Shown piece by piece: positions 7,179 through 13,169 of a stretch of 14,581 nucleotides of DNA; position 1 is the stretch's first letter, and every line of letters starts with the position of its first letter. Made by a program: the position numbers and the translations under genes. Source of the stretch: CAZQLE01 sp964593905 (GTDB taxonomy: Bacteria > Chloroflexota > Anaerolineae > Anaerolineales > Anaerolineaceae); the NCBI GenBank assembly GCA_964593905.1, contig CAZQLE010000092.1, positions 1-14,581 of the forward strand, in the 5' to 3' direction. Under the pieces are notes generated by a model, which was given only the letters and a program-made list of their open reading frames with translations, had not been told where the DNA came from and ran no database searches.

Positions 7179-7646
7179 TTAACCGGGCATTGGGCTGGCG
7201 GCGGCATCGCCACCAGTTTGCTTATGCCGAAAAAGATCGCGCAGCAGGGCAATTCCGGCAACGCCCAGGGCGATGACCCCCAGCGTATAGATGGCAAGCA
7301 GCACGAGCACCAACACCCAGGCCCAGCCGCCGATCTCGGTTTCACCCGAAGCAAGCCCGGTTGCTACCGCCAACAACTGGGGAGCCAGCCACAACACAAG
7401 GATGCCAGGCAGCCCCCAACCGAATAGTTTGCGGTGAGAACGCGCCCGCAGTGCCGCCCACAAAAGCAGCCCGCCGCCAAGCAGGGCAAAGAAGAACAAT
7501 TCGGCGGGCATCAGATAATCTACCATTAAACGGCGCCGCATGAGCGACCCGATCAGCCCGGTCAACACAGTCGCCAGAATGGGTAACCACACCAACACCG
7601 TCCCGGCCACAGCCAGGATTCTGGTGAAAGTACCTCTCGGTTCCAT
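7179..7646 (-). CDS. Small polytopic membrane protein (155 aa), function unknown
   Basis: Not recognised. Four hydrophobic segments lie at about residues 9-33, 43-64, 75-94 and 104-136, separated by basic loops (MRRRLMVDY, RARSHRKLFGW). The C-terminus is short and polar and follows RDLFRHKQTGG, so it is probably cytoplasmic. No catalytic motif is evident. I place the start at 7646 because AGGAGGTG lies 4 nt upstream on the minus strand, a near-perfect Shine-Dalgarno; the frame extends to 7745 but the added residues look non-coding. It is 111 nt downstream of the GrpB gene and may have its own promoter (7693-7720). The stop lies 6 nt from the convergent reductase gene. Confidence 0.75.
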   Translation of the reverse strand: MEPRGTFTRILAVAGTVLVWLPILATVLTGLIGSLMRRRLMVDYLMPAELFFFALLGGGLLLWAALRARSHRKLFGWGLPGILVLWLAPQLLAVATGLASGETEIGGWAWVLVLVLLAIYTLGVIALGVAGIALLRDLFRHKQTGGDAAASPMPG

Positions 7647-7650
7647 TGTC

Positions 7651-7658
7651 ACCTCCTC
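7651..7658 (-). promoter_or_regulatory. Strong Shine-Dalgarno fixing the 155-aa membrane protein start
   Basis: AGGAGGTG is followed by ACA or a similar short spacer and then the ATG at 7646. It is the strongest ribosome site in the window and excludes the longer reading to 7745. Confidence 0.75.
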
Positions 7659-7692
7659 TTGCCGGATGGATGGCAGATGATTGTTCACTTTC

Positions 7693-7720
7693 ATTATCCG
7701 CCGCCGCGGCCAAACTGCAA
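7693..7720 (-). promoter_or_regulatory. Possible promoter of the 155-aa membrane protein gene
   Basis: On the minus strand TTGCAG (7715-7720) and GATAAT (7693-7698) are separated by 16 nt. The -10 is 5/6 to consensus, but the -35 matches only in its first three bases. Just upstream, GCCAAA/TTTGGC (7741-7756) forms a small stem past the GrpB stop, without a downstream T-run. Confidence 0.4.
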
Positions 7721-7757
7721 CATTCAATTTGCCGCCTGCCGCCAAATTTTTTTGGCA

Positions 7758-8315
7758 CTAATCCGGCTGCCAGCCGGTGCAGGCTGCCCAGTCTTGCGCC
7801 GCATCCCAGATGAGATCATAGACCGGGTCTTTGATATCGTAATAGGTGTCCATATCTTCTGCATGACGCCTGGCGATTTCACGCTTAATTCGTTCAATGC
7901 TGCGCGCCGAGTTGGGGTGCGCACGCAGATAGTCGCGAAACAGCAGGGGGTAGCGCTGGTTAAGGCTGCCCGCACAGCGCAGGTGGATGTTGGCACGGCG
8001 CTGCCCGGCAGGTTCGGTGAAAAACAATTTCGCCCACAGACGAGGGTCATCCGCCTCACCGGCCGGTAGATGGTCGCGGGTGATGTCTTCGCGCCAGGCA
8101 TACCCGGCAGCCAGTAATTTCTGCTTCACCTCGGCGCTCAACGCCGCCACGGTGATCTGAATGTCGATCACATCTTTGGCGCCCAGCCCCGGCACCGAAG
8201 TTGAGCCAATGTGATCAATGCGCAGCGCCAGCGACCCCAGCGTCTGCTGCAACGCAGCGCGAACGCGTTCAAATTCAGCCGGCCAGGCCGGGTCATACGC
8301 TTGAATGACGATCAT
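7758..8315 (-). CDS. GrpB/UPF0157 family protein (nucleotidyltransferase fold)
   Basis: This 185-residue protein matches the GrpB/UPF0157 family. It opens with YDPAWPAEFERVRAAL (7-22) and continues with RIDHIGSTSVPGLGAKDVIDIQI, the family signature and a variant nucleotidyltransferase active-site loop (GSTxVxGLxxKxxxDI). The C-terminal half contains HLRCAGSLNQRYPLLFRDYLRAHP and ends with helices. The domain occurs alone or fused to dephospho-CoA kinase; its substrate is uncertain, and it has sometimes been linked to resistance or nucleotide metabolism. No convincing Shine-Dalgarno is visible. The ATG is 17 nt past the stop of the upstream membrane protein gene, so expression may depend on that transcript. 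Confidence 0.9.
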   Translation of the reverse strand: MIVIQAYDPAWPAEFERVRAALQQTLGSLALRIDHIGSTSVPGLGAKDVIDIQITVAALSAEVKQKLLAAGYAWREDITRDHLPAGEADDPRLWAKLFFTEPAGQRRANIHLRCAGSLNQRYPLLFRDYLRAHPNSARSIERIKREIARRHAEDMDTYYDIKDPVYDLIWDAAQDWAACTGWQPD

Positions 8316-8332
8316 GGGATATGGGTCCGGTT

Positions 8333-9454
8333 TTATTGGAAGAATGCAAATTTTACAAACTCAATCACGAGTGAAAATATCGCCGGCAGCAGCGGGGTGG
8401 TCACCACGGTCACAAAGCGGCGCAGGTTGCGAATATCAAAAGGCCAGATCGGGAACGAGTCAGCAACTTTGTAAAGCTTTTCAAGATGTTCGAGCCGCTG
8501 CAACCCTTCTTGATAATTGATTTTGTTTTCATCGACTGAGGCCTTTAACTGGTCATAGGTATCGGTAAATTTTCTGGCCAGCTCGAGCACTTCTTCATCT
8601 TTTGCATTTTGCATTGCATCATGCGCCGTACCCAGCGGAAGAAAGAAGAACAAAGGGGCAAACAAAATATAAGCCAGAATGCCGATCATAACCGGATAGG
8701 CCTGAAGCAGCGTACCATGCGCAAGCTCATACATGGCGGCCGCAGAGATTAACAACCCGATGGCTCCAATGCCCAGCGCAATTCTGTTGGAGTAATGGTT
8801 AATGCTCCCCAGCCCGCCGCATTTATCGGGGTGCAGGGGAATTAACTGAATTTGCGTCGATTTGAATGCTTTCCGCAGGGTGAAAATCGTAACACTGACA
8901 TTATAGGCGGCGTACGCAAAGGCATAAACCATTAAAACCCAGAAAGGCGCCCGCGCATAACTGATGGCCGGCATTAAATCGATCCACCCACCCACCGCTT
9001 TCCAATTCACCCAGCCCATATATGCTGCGGTCTGCTGAACCGAAAAAAGGACCGAAAAAACCAGGATGACATAAAAAACATACCCTTTTGAAAATATGGG
9101 GCGGCTGTTATCGATTAGCTTTCGGATCTCGCTCTCAGATTTAAAGATATTGGAATCGATTAGCTGCTGAAAAACGCGGGTGCTGCCGGTGAGAGACCAC
9201 AAATACAACCCGCAGATAACCGGTGTGTACACAAAATCGGTGATGATGGCCATGTAATCTTCCAGCAACCCGGTGGTTTCCGGCGCTCCCCACCACAGGC
9301 CATAACGCCAGGCGAGCCAACCATCGATGATGAGATTAAGAACCACAATCAGCAGCCCGAATGTCCAGGGCTTAAGCCTCAATTTCGCGGTCAACAACCT
9401 GTGCAGCGGGTCAAAATTGGTGATGGGCGCGATCGGTGTTGAATTTTGTGACAT
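8333..9454 (-). CDS. Polytopic membrane protein with HPDKCGGLG loop (373 aa)
   Basis: About seven hydrophobic segments lie at residues 31-50, 68-88, 124-146, 168-189, 225-243, 252-273 and a C-terminal stretch near 343-370. The most distinctive element is LHPDKCGGLGSINHYSN (207-223), a polar loop between segments four and five. From memory, an HPDxxGGLG motif recurs in uncharacterised bacterial inner-membrane proteins, but I cannot name a function. A charged, probably coiled-coil stretch (about 275-330, AKDEEVLELARKF to LEHLEKLYKV) precedes the last segment. The ATG at 9454 has AAGGGTGG 4 nt upstream. A near-consensus promoter about 100 nt upstream drives it, and the GrpB gene follows after 17 nt. 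The gene is clearly real; the role is unknown. Confidence 0.85.
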   Translation of the reverse strand: MSQNSTPIAPITNFDPLHRLLTAKLRLKPWTFGLLIVVLNLIIDGWLAWRYGLWWGAPETTGLLEDYMAIITDFVYTPVICGLYLWSLTGSTRVFQQLIDSNIFKSESEIRKLIDNSRPIFSKGYVFYVILVFSVLFSVQQTAAYMGWVNWKAVGGWIDLMPAISYARAPFWVLMVYAFAYAAYNVSVTIFTLRKAFKSTQIQLIPLHPDKCGGLGSINHYSNRIALGIGAIGLLISAAAMYELAHGTLLQAYPVMIGILAYILFAPLFFFLPLGTAHDAMQNAKDEEVLELARKFTDTYDQLKASVDENKINYQEGLQRLEHLEKLYKVADSFPIWPFDIRNLRRFVTVVTTPLLPAIFSLVIEFVKFAFFQ

Positions 9455-9548
9455 GGTTCCACCCTTGCTCTGGCAGACGGTTTGGCCAATGTGTTTGCTG
9501 TAAATTACTTCGGGGAAATAAAAGGGGCTGCTTCCAATTAATGGCTAT

Positions 9549-9560
9549 TGAATATATTCA
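9549..9560. promoter_or_regulatory. 12-bp palindrome at the predicted transcription start, candidate operator
   Basis: TGAATATATTCA is a perfect 12-bp palindrome. It shares one base with the -10 hexamer (9560-9565) and covers the expected +1 of the HPDKCGGLG membrane protein gene. A protein bound here would block transcription initiation. It could also be a chance AT-rich palindrome. Confidence 0.45.
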
Positions 9561-9587
9561 TTGTATTTCGAACACTTTACCTGTCAA
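9560..9587 (-). promoter_or_regulatory. Sigma70-type promoter of the HPDKCGGLG membrane protein gene
   Basis: On the minus strand a perfect TTGACA (9582-9587) is followed by exactly 16 nt and TACAAT (9560-9565, 5/6). Initiation near 9553 would give a leader of about 100 nt to the ATG at 9454. Confidence 0.8.
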
Positions 9588-9690
9588 TCAAAAAAGGCTG
9601 ATCGTTTGTTTACAATCCCCCCACACGGGCATCCACGCAGGGTGCACCTCGGCGCACCAGCTTCTCCGGGTGCTTTGCATGACACACGAG

Positions 9691-9760
9691 CGAAAGTACG
9701 TGTCATTCTGAGCCGGAGCGCAGCGCAGGCGAAGAATCTCTGCCTGTGCGGGCTGCGGCG
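9691..9760. repeat. Dispersed-repeat-like segment (GTCATTCTGAGC...GAAGAATCTC type)
   Basis: The segment contains TGTCATTCTGAGCCGGAGCG, then CGCAGGCGAAGAATCTC. From memory, GTCATTCTGAGCGAAGCGAAGAATCTC-type sequences are scattered through intergenic regions of many environmental bacterial genomes, often as inverted pairs able to fold as hairpins. Only one clear end is present here; the expected inverted partner (GCTCAGAATGACA) is missing within the next 150 nt, so this copy is degenerate or partial. Confidence 0.5.
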
Positions 9761-9835
9761 AAGGTTTGCAGTCTTCCCCGGCACAAAGCAAGAGGGAGGT
9801 TGCCAGGCCATCACACCGAGAAATTTACCCCGCTC

Positions 9836-10447
9836 CTACCCGGAAAAAGGTGCGCCGCGGCCAAGGCAGCGCAGTTCCCGCTGGTTCCATAACCCCAGCC
9901 GCTCTGCAGCCTGAAAACCCGCATACGCTCTAAAATGGGGATATTGCACACGGTAATAGCAGTTCCAGTAACTGACGATGCGCTGCTTCAGTAGATCAAT
10001 ATAAACCGGGTTCTCGCGGATGAACTTCTGATACAGCTCAGGGGGAAGCACGGCAATATTCTCTGCCACAAGCGTGATGATTTCCAGCACATATTCGCCG
10101 AGCAGTTGCAGCACAAACGGGGGCACCCAGGCCTGCGGCATGTCAAACAGCCGGCGGACGTGTTTTTCGCGGACAAAACCGTTGTGATGGCGGGTGTAGA
10201 CGCAGTGCAAAATACCGGCCTGGGTATCGCTCAACCCCACCAGGGCTAACGCATGCGGTTCGGCAAAATAAACGCGCGCCGGAATATGGACCGGTGCACC
10301 GGCAACACACAGCGCACCGATTTCACCCTGCGCAGACAAATCCCCACCCGCCGGAATACGCGCCGCGGCCGCGGCTGCATCGCCGGCCAGCGCCCCCGGG
10401 AAGGCGTGTACGATCTGTGTGTAGGGAGAGAGGGGAGATGACAGCAT
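9836..10447 (-). CDS. Conserved hypothetical protein (203 aa), function unknown
   Basis: Not recognised as a named family. The N-terminus is low-complexity (ALAGDAAAAAARIPAGGD). The central part has a well-structured helix region, LVGLSDTQAGILHCVYTRHH followed by NGFVREKHVRRLF (about 69-101). A hydrophobic helix (FVLQLLGEYVLEIITLVAENI, about 111-131) follows, then a Tyr/Trp-rich C-terminal region (RIVSYWNCYYRVQYPHF). There is no signal peptide; the hydrophobic helix contains charged residues, so it is probably soluble. The TRHHNGFVREKHV segment, with two adjacent histidines, resembles helical-repeat or conserved-core sequence in Anaerolineae proteins I recall but cannot name. No Shine-Dalgarno precedes the ATG at 10447, so the start is uncertain. 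Confidence 0.78.
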   Translation of the reverse strand: MLSSPLSPYTQIVHAFPGALAGDAAAAAARIPAGGDLSAQGEIGALCVAGAPVHIPARVYFAEPHALALVGLSDTQAGILHCVYTRHHNGFVREKHVRRLFDMPQAWVPPFVLQLLGEYVLEIITLVAENIAVLPPELYQKFIRENPVYIDLLKQRIVSYWNCYYRVQYPHFRAYAGFQAAERLGLWNQRELRCLGRGAPFSG

Positions 10448-10610
10448 GGCGGATGAATGATAGTAAATTAATTTATTAACGAAAATATACTGTTCTGGTT
10501 CAATGAAAATTGCATAATACCAATGGGTTCATTTTAATAATGAGAAAACATGTGTGATTGGTTTGATGATCGTACTGACGGCACAGCAGGTGCGCCAAGG
10601 CTCCCCAGCT
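10448..10610. other. AT-rich intergenic region with a TAAATTAATTTA palindrome
   Basis: This stretch should hold the promoter of the 203-residue gene. A perfect 12-bp palindrome TAAATTAATTTA lies at 10464-10475, 17 nt from the start codon. A weak -35-like TTGAAC on the minus strand has no convincing -10 partner, so I do not assign a promoter. Confidence 0.45.
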
Positions 10611-11132
10611 TCACCTTCCCGAGCGGCCCGCCAGGATGAGCACGGCGACAATGGCAACACAATCAATGCCAAACAACACCCATTCAAGCGGGGTAAAAAC
10701 CACGGGGGTCGATTTCAGCAGCTCAATTCCAATGGCCATTAACTGGGTAAAGAGAAAAATGCCGTTATGCGAGATGACCACAAAACGCCAGGCGCTTAAG
10801 CGCTTGTTGCCAGCCCGTGTGTGCTGCACATAGGTCTCATAGCGCAGCCCAATCGGCACGGTTTCCAGGTTCTCGCGGATGTATTTGGCCAGGTCGCGGA
10901 TGCGAAAATCATTTTGCGCCCAGGCAATCGCCAGAAACGCGGCCAGCGGCGGGTAGATTAGCGCCACCGTATCAGTGGACAGCCCAAACCCCAGAAAGAT
11001 GCCCGCCAGGGTCAGCGTGATCGAGATGATCTGCTGGCGCAGCTCGATTCGTTTTAAAATTTCGCTTCTTAAAGAGTTATATTCCAGATCAATCCCGTGC
11101 AGGTCAACAGGCTTTTCAACTTTGGCAGGCAT
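10611..11132 (-). CDS. Four-helix membrane protein with EYNSLRSEI N-terminal helix (173 aa)
   Basis: A charged amphipathic N-terminal helix (DLEYNSLRSEILKRIELRQQ, about 15-34) leads into a hydrophobic pair (35-52 and 56-73). A polar segment DFRIRDLAKYIRENLE (about 75-90) and LRYETYVQ follow, then a second hydrophobic pair (117-137 and 149-168). From memory, proteins with this EYxxLRxEIxxRxxxRQQ opening followed by a TLTxAGxFLG helix are widespread but uncharacterised. The N-terminal part is loosely reminiscent of SLATT-type two-helix effectors found beside nucleotide-signalling defence genes, but no such partner is present here, so I do not claim it. It has a near-consensus promoter (11202-11229), an AGGGG ribosome site and a leader of about 60 nt. 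Confidence 0.8.
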   Translation of the reverse strand: MPAKVEKPVDLHGIDLEYNSLRSEILKRIELRQQIISITLTLAGIFLGFGLSTDTVALIYPPLAAFLAIAWAQNDFRIRDLAKYIRENLETVPIGLRYETYVQHTRAGNKRLSAWRFVVISHNGIFLFTQLMAIGIELLKSTPVVFTPLEWVLFGIDCVAIVAVLILAGRSGR

Positions 11133-11201
11133 GATTTAATCCCCTGAGCGCAATTGTAAAATCGTGGATGCTAATCCATCCCGGCAGACAGGCTTGTATT
11201 T

Positions 11202-11229
11202 ATTGTAGATCGAACTGGTTTCAAGTCAA
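11202..11229 (-). promoter_or_regulatory. Sigma70-type promoter of the EYNSLRSEI membrane protein gene
   Basis: On the minus strand TTGACT (11224-11229, 5/6) and TACAAT (11202-11207, 5/6) are separated by exactly 16 nt. The start would be near 11195. The leader contains a small stem (GGATG, 6-nt loop, CATCC). Confidence 0.78.
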
Positions 11230-11245
11230 CCGATAGCTCTGAAAT

Positions 11246-11686
11246 TCAGGGCGCGCCCGCCAGATCGTAGACCGCCATCCAGAAGCCCATCAGCTCGGGA
11301 AAGGCCCCCTCCGGCACATGCACCCAGCCTTTGCGGGTATGCAAAAAGAAGGACCCTGGAAAATCATAGTCCCGGCTGCCGTTGCCCACCCGGCTGCCGT
11401 CGGCCCGCGTGCCCGCCCACACTTTGGCCGTAACAAACCAGACATGCGGACGACTGCCGTCAAAGGAATTGGTGCCAGTGTGTAAAAGCTCGATCTTCTG
11501 GATATCCCGGTAGCTGCGCTCGATCAAATCGAGCATACCTTCGCGGGCCGAAGGGTAAACCCCTTCGCGTTCAGCCAGACGGAGCTGCAACGTGGTATAC
11601 CCCCAGCCCCAGATTGCAACCCACAGGGATACGGTGAGTAACACCCCCATCCCAACGAACAACAGAATCAACCAGCGCCTTTTCAT
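11246..11686 (-). CDS. Small membrane-anchored hypothetical protein (146 aa)
   Basis: A basic start (MKRRW) and one hydrophobic helix (about 5-26, LILLFVGMGVLLTVSLWVAIW) anchor or export the protein. The outer domain includes an EGMLDLIERSYRDIQKIEL helix, a HVWFVTAKVWAGTRADG strand pair, FPGSFFLHTRKGW, and a C-terminal VHVPEGAFPELMGFWMAVYD motif. That last motif (GW-x-PEGxFPExxGFWM) recurs, as I remember, in uncharacterised proteins of Firmicutes and Chloroflexota. There is no lipobox cysteine. The frame runs upstream to a TTG at 11791, but I chose the ATG at 11686, which has an AGGGTGAAG ribosome site and begins directly with the anchor. A promoter lies at 11833-11860, giving a leader of about 140 nt. 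Confidence 0.75.
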   Translation of the reverse strand: MKRRWLILLFVGMGVLLTVSLWVAIWGWGYTTLQLRLAEREGVYPSAREGMLDLIERSYRDIQKIELLHTGTNSFDGSRPHVWFVTAKVWAGTRADGSRVGNGSRDYDFPGSFFLHTRKGWVHVPEGAFPELMGFWMAVYDLAGAP

Positions 11687-11832
11687 CTTCACCCTCACCC
11701 TGCCAGCCGCCGGCTTATTCAACAAAATCTGCTTAAAAAACTGGGAAACTCGCTGACGCTGCGGTCGGGAAGAACAGGTTATGACGCACAAACAGCAAAT
11801 TCAACACCCTGACCCGCTTAAATTTCGATTCC

Positions 11833-11860
11833 ATTGTACAACTTTCACTTTAATAATCAA
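11833..11860 (-). promoter_or_regulatory. Probable promoter of the membrane-anchored 146-aa protein gene
   Basis: On the minus strand TTGATT (11855-11860, 4/6) and TACAAT (11833-11838, 5/6) are separated by exactly 16 nt, the same layout as at 9560 and 11202. The -35 overlaps the stop codon of the nucleotidyltransferase gene. Confidence 0.65.
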
Positions 11861-12279
11861 TACTTTGGGCGCTCCATCCCCGTCTGGTGCCGGCTGAGCA
11901 GGGGGCCGCGTTCGAACAGAATGCGCATTCCATCGGCCATCACCCGGCGCGAACCTTCGTCCAGCGGCAGATCGGCCCAGCCTGCACCTGTAATGCCAAA
12001 TTCGATCTCGCGTCCGTCGACATACCAGACCCGCAGCGAGATCAGTGCGCCGTAATCTTCAGGTTGCAGCCGCACCACCGCGCCAAACTGCTCCACCCAG
12101 CGCGGGTCGCGCACATAGCGGGCCGGGTCGCGGGCTAAAATCACCAGGTCCACATCTGAGGCCGGCGTGGCTGTCCCGCGGGCATAAGAACCCACCAGCG
12201 CCGCAGCCAGCAGGTCAGCTTGCGCCCTGGCCCACCGGCAAAACAGGTTAAGAAAAACCTCCACTTGCTCTGCCTGCAT
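11857..12279 (-). CDS. Nucleotidyltransferase-fold protein (minimal NTase domain)
   Basis: A 140-residue protein with the polymerase-beta-like nucleotidyltransferase signature. VGSYARGTATPASDVDLVIL (29-48) carries the GSxxRG loop and catalytic acids Asp42 and Asp44, and Glu93 in GREIEFGI supplies the expected third carboxylate. All metal-binding residues are therefore present, so it should be enzymatically competent. The domain is shared by aminoglycoside nucleotidyltransferases, MNT antitoxins and housekeeping enzymes. No HEPN partner gene lies beside it, so a MNT/HEPN toxin-antitoxin pair is not supported, and the substrate is unknown. The ATG is 22 nt after the SDR stop, on the same strand, so it is probably the last gene of that operon. 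Confidence 0.85.
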   Translation of the reverse strand: MQAEQVEVFLNLFCRWARAQADLLAAALVGSYARGTATPASDVDLVILARDPARYVRDPRWVEQFGAVVRLQPEDYGALISLRVWYVDGREIEFGITGAGWADLPLDEGSRRVMADGMRILFERGPLLSRHQTGMERPKY

Positions 12280-12288
12280 GGCCTGCCC

Positions 12289-12308
12289 CCGCTAAAACCC
12301 GCTAAAAC
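12289..12308. repeat. 10-bp tandem duplication at the SDR stop codon
   Basis: CCGCTAAAAC occurs twice without a gap. The second copy contains the SDR stop codon (CTA on the plus strand), so the first copy is a duplicate downstream in the transcript, probably from slippage. Confidence 0.6.
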
Positions 12309-13087
12309 GCCTGGTGGGTCAACACTCCGCCATCCACCCGCAGGCTCGCGCCGGTGATCCAGCGCGCGGCGTCTGAGGCGAGAAAGAGACAGGCATCGGC
12401 CACGTCTTCGGGGCAGCCCAGGCGCTGCAGCGGCGCGGCTTGCAGCCAGCGCGCCACGCCCTCCGGCCAGCCCTGCTCAATGCCCTCGCGCCAGATCAAC
12501 CCCGGCGCCACCGCATTCACGCGAATGCCGTGCTTGCCCAGCTCGGCCGCGCTCACCTGGGTAAAGGCTTCCAGCCCGGCCTTTGAAGCGCAGTAATGAG
12601 CGTGCAGCGGAACCGCGTTGTGGGCCGAGATGGAGGTGATGTTCACAATCGCGCCGCCCGTCCCCGCGGCGATCATGCGTTTGGCCGCCGCCTGGGTGCA
12701 CAAAAAGGCCGAACGCAGGTTGGCATTCAGCATCTCATCCCATTCTTCCGGCGAGATCTCGACCAGGGCGCGGGTCGGGTAAATACCCGCGTTGTTCACC
12801 AGCCGGTCCACCCCGCCCAGCGTCTGACAGACCGCGTCCATCAGCCGCTCCACTTCGTCCGCACGGGTCAGGTCGGCCTGCACGGCCAGCGCGCGCCGGC
12901 CCAGGCTGCGAATCTCATCCACCACCGCTTGCGCCGGCGCGGCAGAGGTATGATAATGCACCGCCACATCGGCCCCGGCGCCGGCAAAACGCAGCGCAAT
13001 GCCGCGCCCAATATGATGCCCGCCGCCGGTAATGACGGCGGTTTTACCGCTCAGGTTCAACAACTCAGAAACAGGAGGGATGTTCAT
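12302..13087 (-). CDS. Short-chain dehydrogenase/reductase (SDR), FabG-like
   Basis: A 261-residue classical SDR that should use NAD(P)H to reduce or oxidise a carbonyl/hydroxyl group in the cytoplasm. The cofactor loop is TGGGHHIG (20-27), NNAG lies at 98-101, and the catalytic tetrad Asn123, Ser152, Tyr165, Lys169 is complete (YCASK). The middle glycine of TGxxxGxG is His25, as in the pteridine-reductase-like TGxxxRxG subgroup, and VHYHTS (43-48) after strand two fits an NADPH preference. Substrate is not readable; a 3-oxoacyl-ACP or pterin-type reductase are both possible. I chose the ATG at 13087, where the protein opens just before LNLSGKTAVITG; the frame is open to 13255 but that part overlaps the upstream gene. 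The start overlaps a 22-codon ORF (ATGA). Confidence 0.92.
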   Translation of the reverse strand: MNIPPVSELLNLSGKTAVITGGGHHIGRGIALRFAGAGADVAVHYHTSAAPAQAVVDEIRSLGRRALAVQADLTRADEVERLMDAVCQTLGGVDRLVNNAGIYPTRALVEISPEEWDEMLNANLRSAFLCTQAAAKRMIAAGTGGAIVNITSISAHNAVPLHAHYCASKAGLEAFTQVSAAELGKHGIRVNAVAPGLIWREGIEQGWPEGVARWLQAAPLQRLGCPEDVADACLFLASDAARWITGASLRVDGGVLTHQAF

Positions 13088-13152
13088 TGCGCCGCCTTGC
13101 CAGTCATAGCCGGAATTAAGTCCCCACGCGCCGGGGTGAGTTTCATGTTCAT
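13084..13152 (-). CDS. 22-codon ORF overlapping the SDR start, candidate leader peptide
   Basis: On the minus strand an ATG at 13152 has AAGG 4 nt upstream. It opens MNMKLTPARG, continues for 22 codons and ends in a TGA that overlaps the SDR ATG as ATGA. The first gene of the pair thus begins 17 nt after the 180-residue gene's stop. The SDR itself has only a modest ribosome site, so the short ORF may deliver ribosomes to it by termination-reinitiation. The peptide has no hydrophobic stretch, no run of one amino acid and no arrest motif that I recognise. It could be a chance frame in an 82-nt gap, or a remnant of a longer gene. Confidence 0.45.
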   Translation of the reverse strand: MNMKLTPARGDLIPAMTGKAAQ

Positions 13153-13169
13153 GTTTCCTTGCAAAGGGG

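Larger units (their letters stand above)
9455..9835. other. 381-nt non-coding region: promoter, palindrome and dispersed-repeat-like segment
   Basis: No frame here looks coding: the short open frames lack ribosome sites and show repeat-like composition. The left third is the leader and promoter of the HPDKCGGLG membrane protein gene. The middle and right hold GC-rich repeat-like sequence with short dyads such as GGTGC/GCACC, and a segment beginning TGTCATTCTGAGC. I see no clean terminator after the 203-residue gene's stop at 9836. Confidence 0.6.

Noticed and set aside
7741..7756. Hairpin GCCAAA/TTTGGC after the GrpB gene as a terminator
   Set aside because: The stem is only 6 bp with an A/T core, and no T-run follows it on the minus strand.
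9436..9914. Open frames on the plus strand in the long gap
   Set aside because: They lack ribosome binding sites, run through the promoter and the repeat-like segment, and overlap real genes on the other strand.
10448..10610. Promoter from TTGAAC on the minus strand
   Set aside because: The -35 matches 4 of 6 and no acceptable -10 lies 16-18 nt downstream.
11857..12279. MNT/HEPN toxin-antitoxin pair
   Set aside because: The nucleotidyltransferase has the MNT-like motif, but neither neighbour is a HEPN-type helical protein with an RxxxxH motif.
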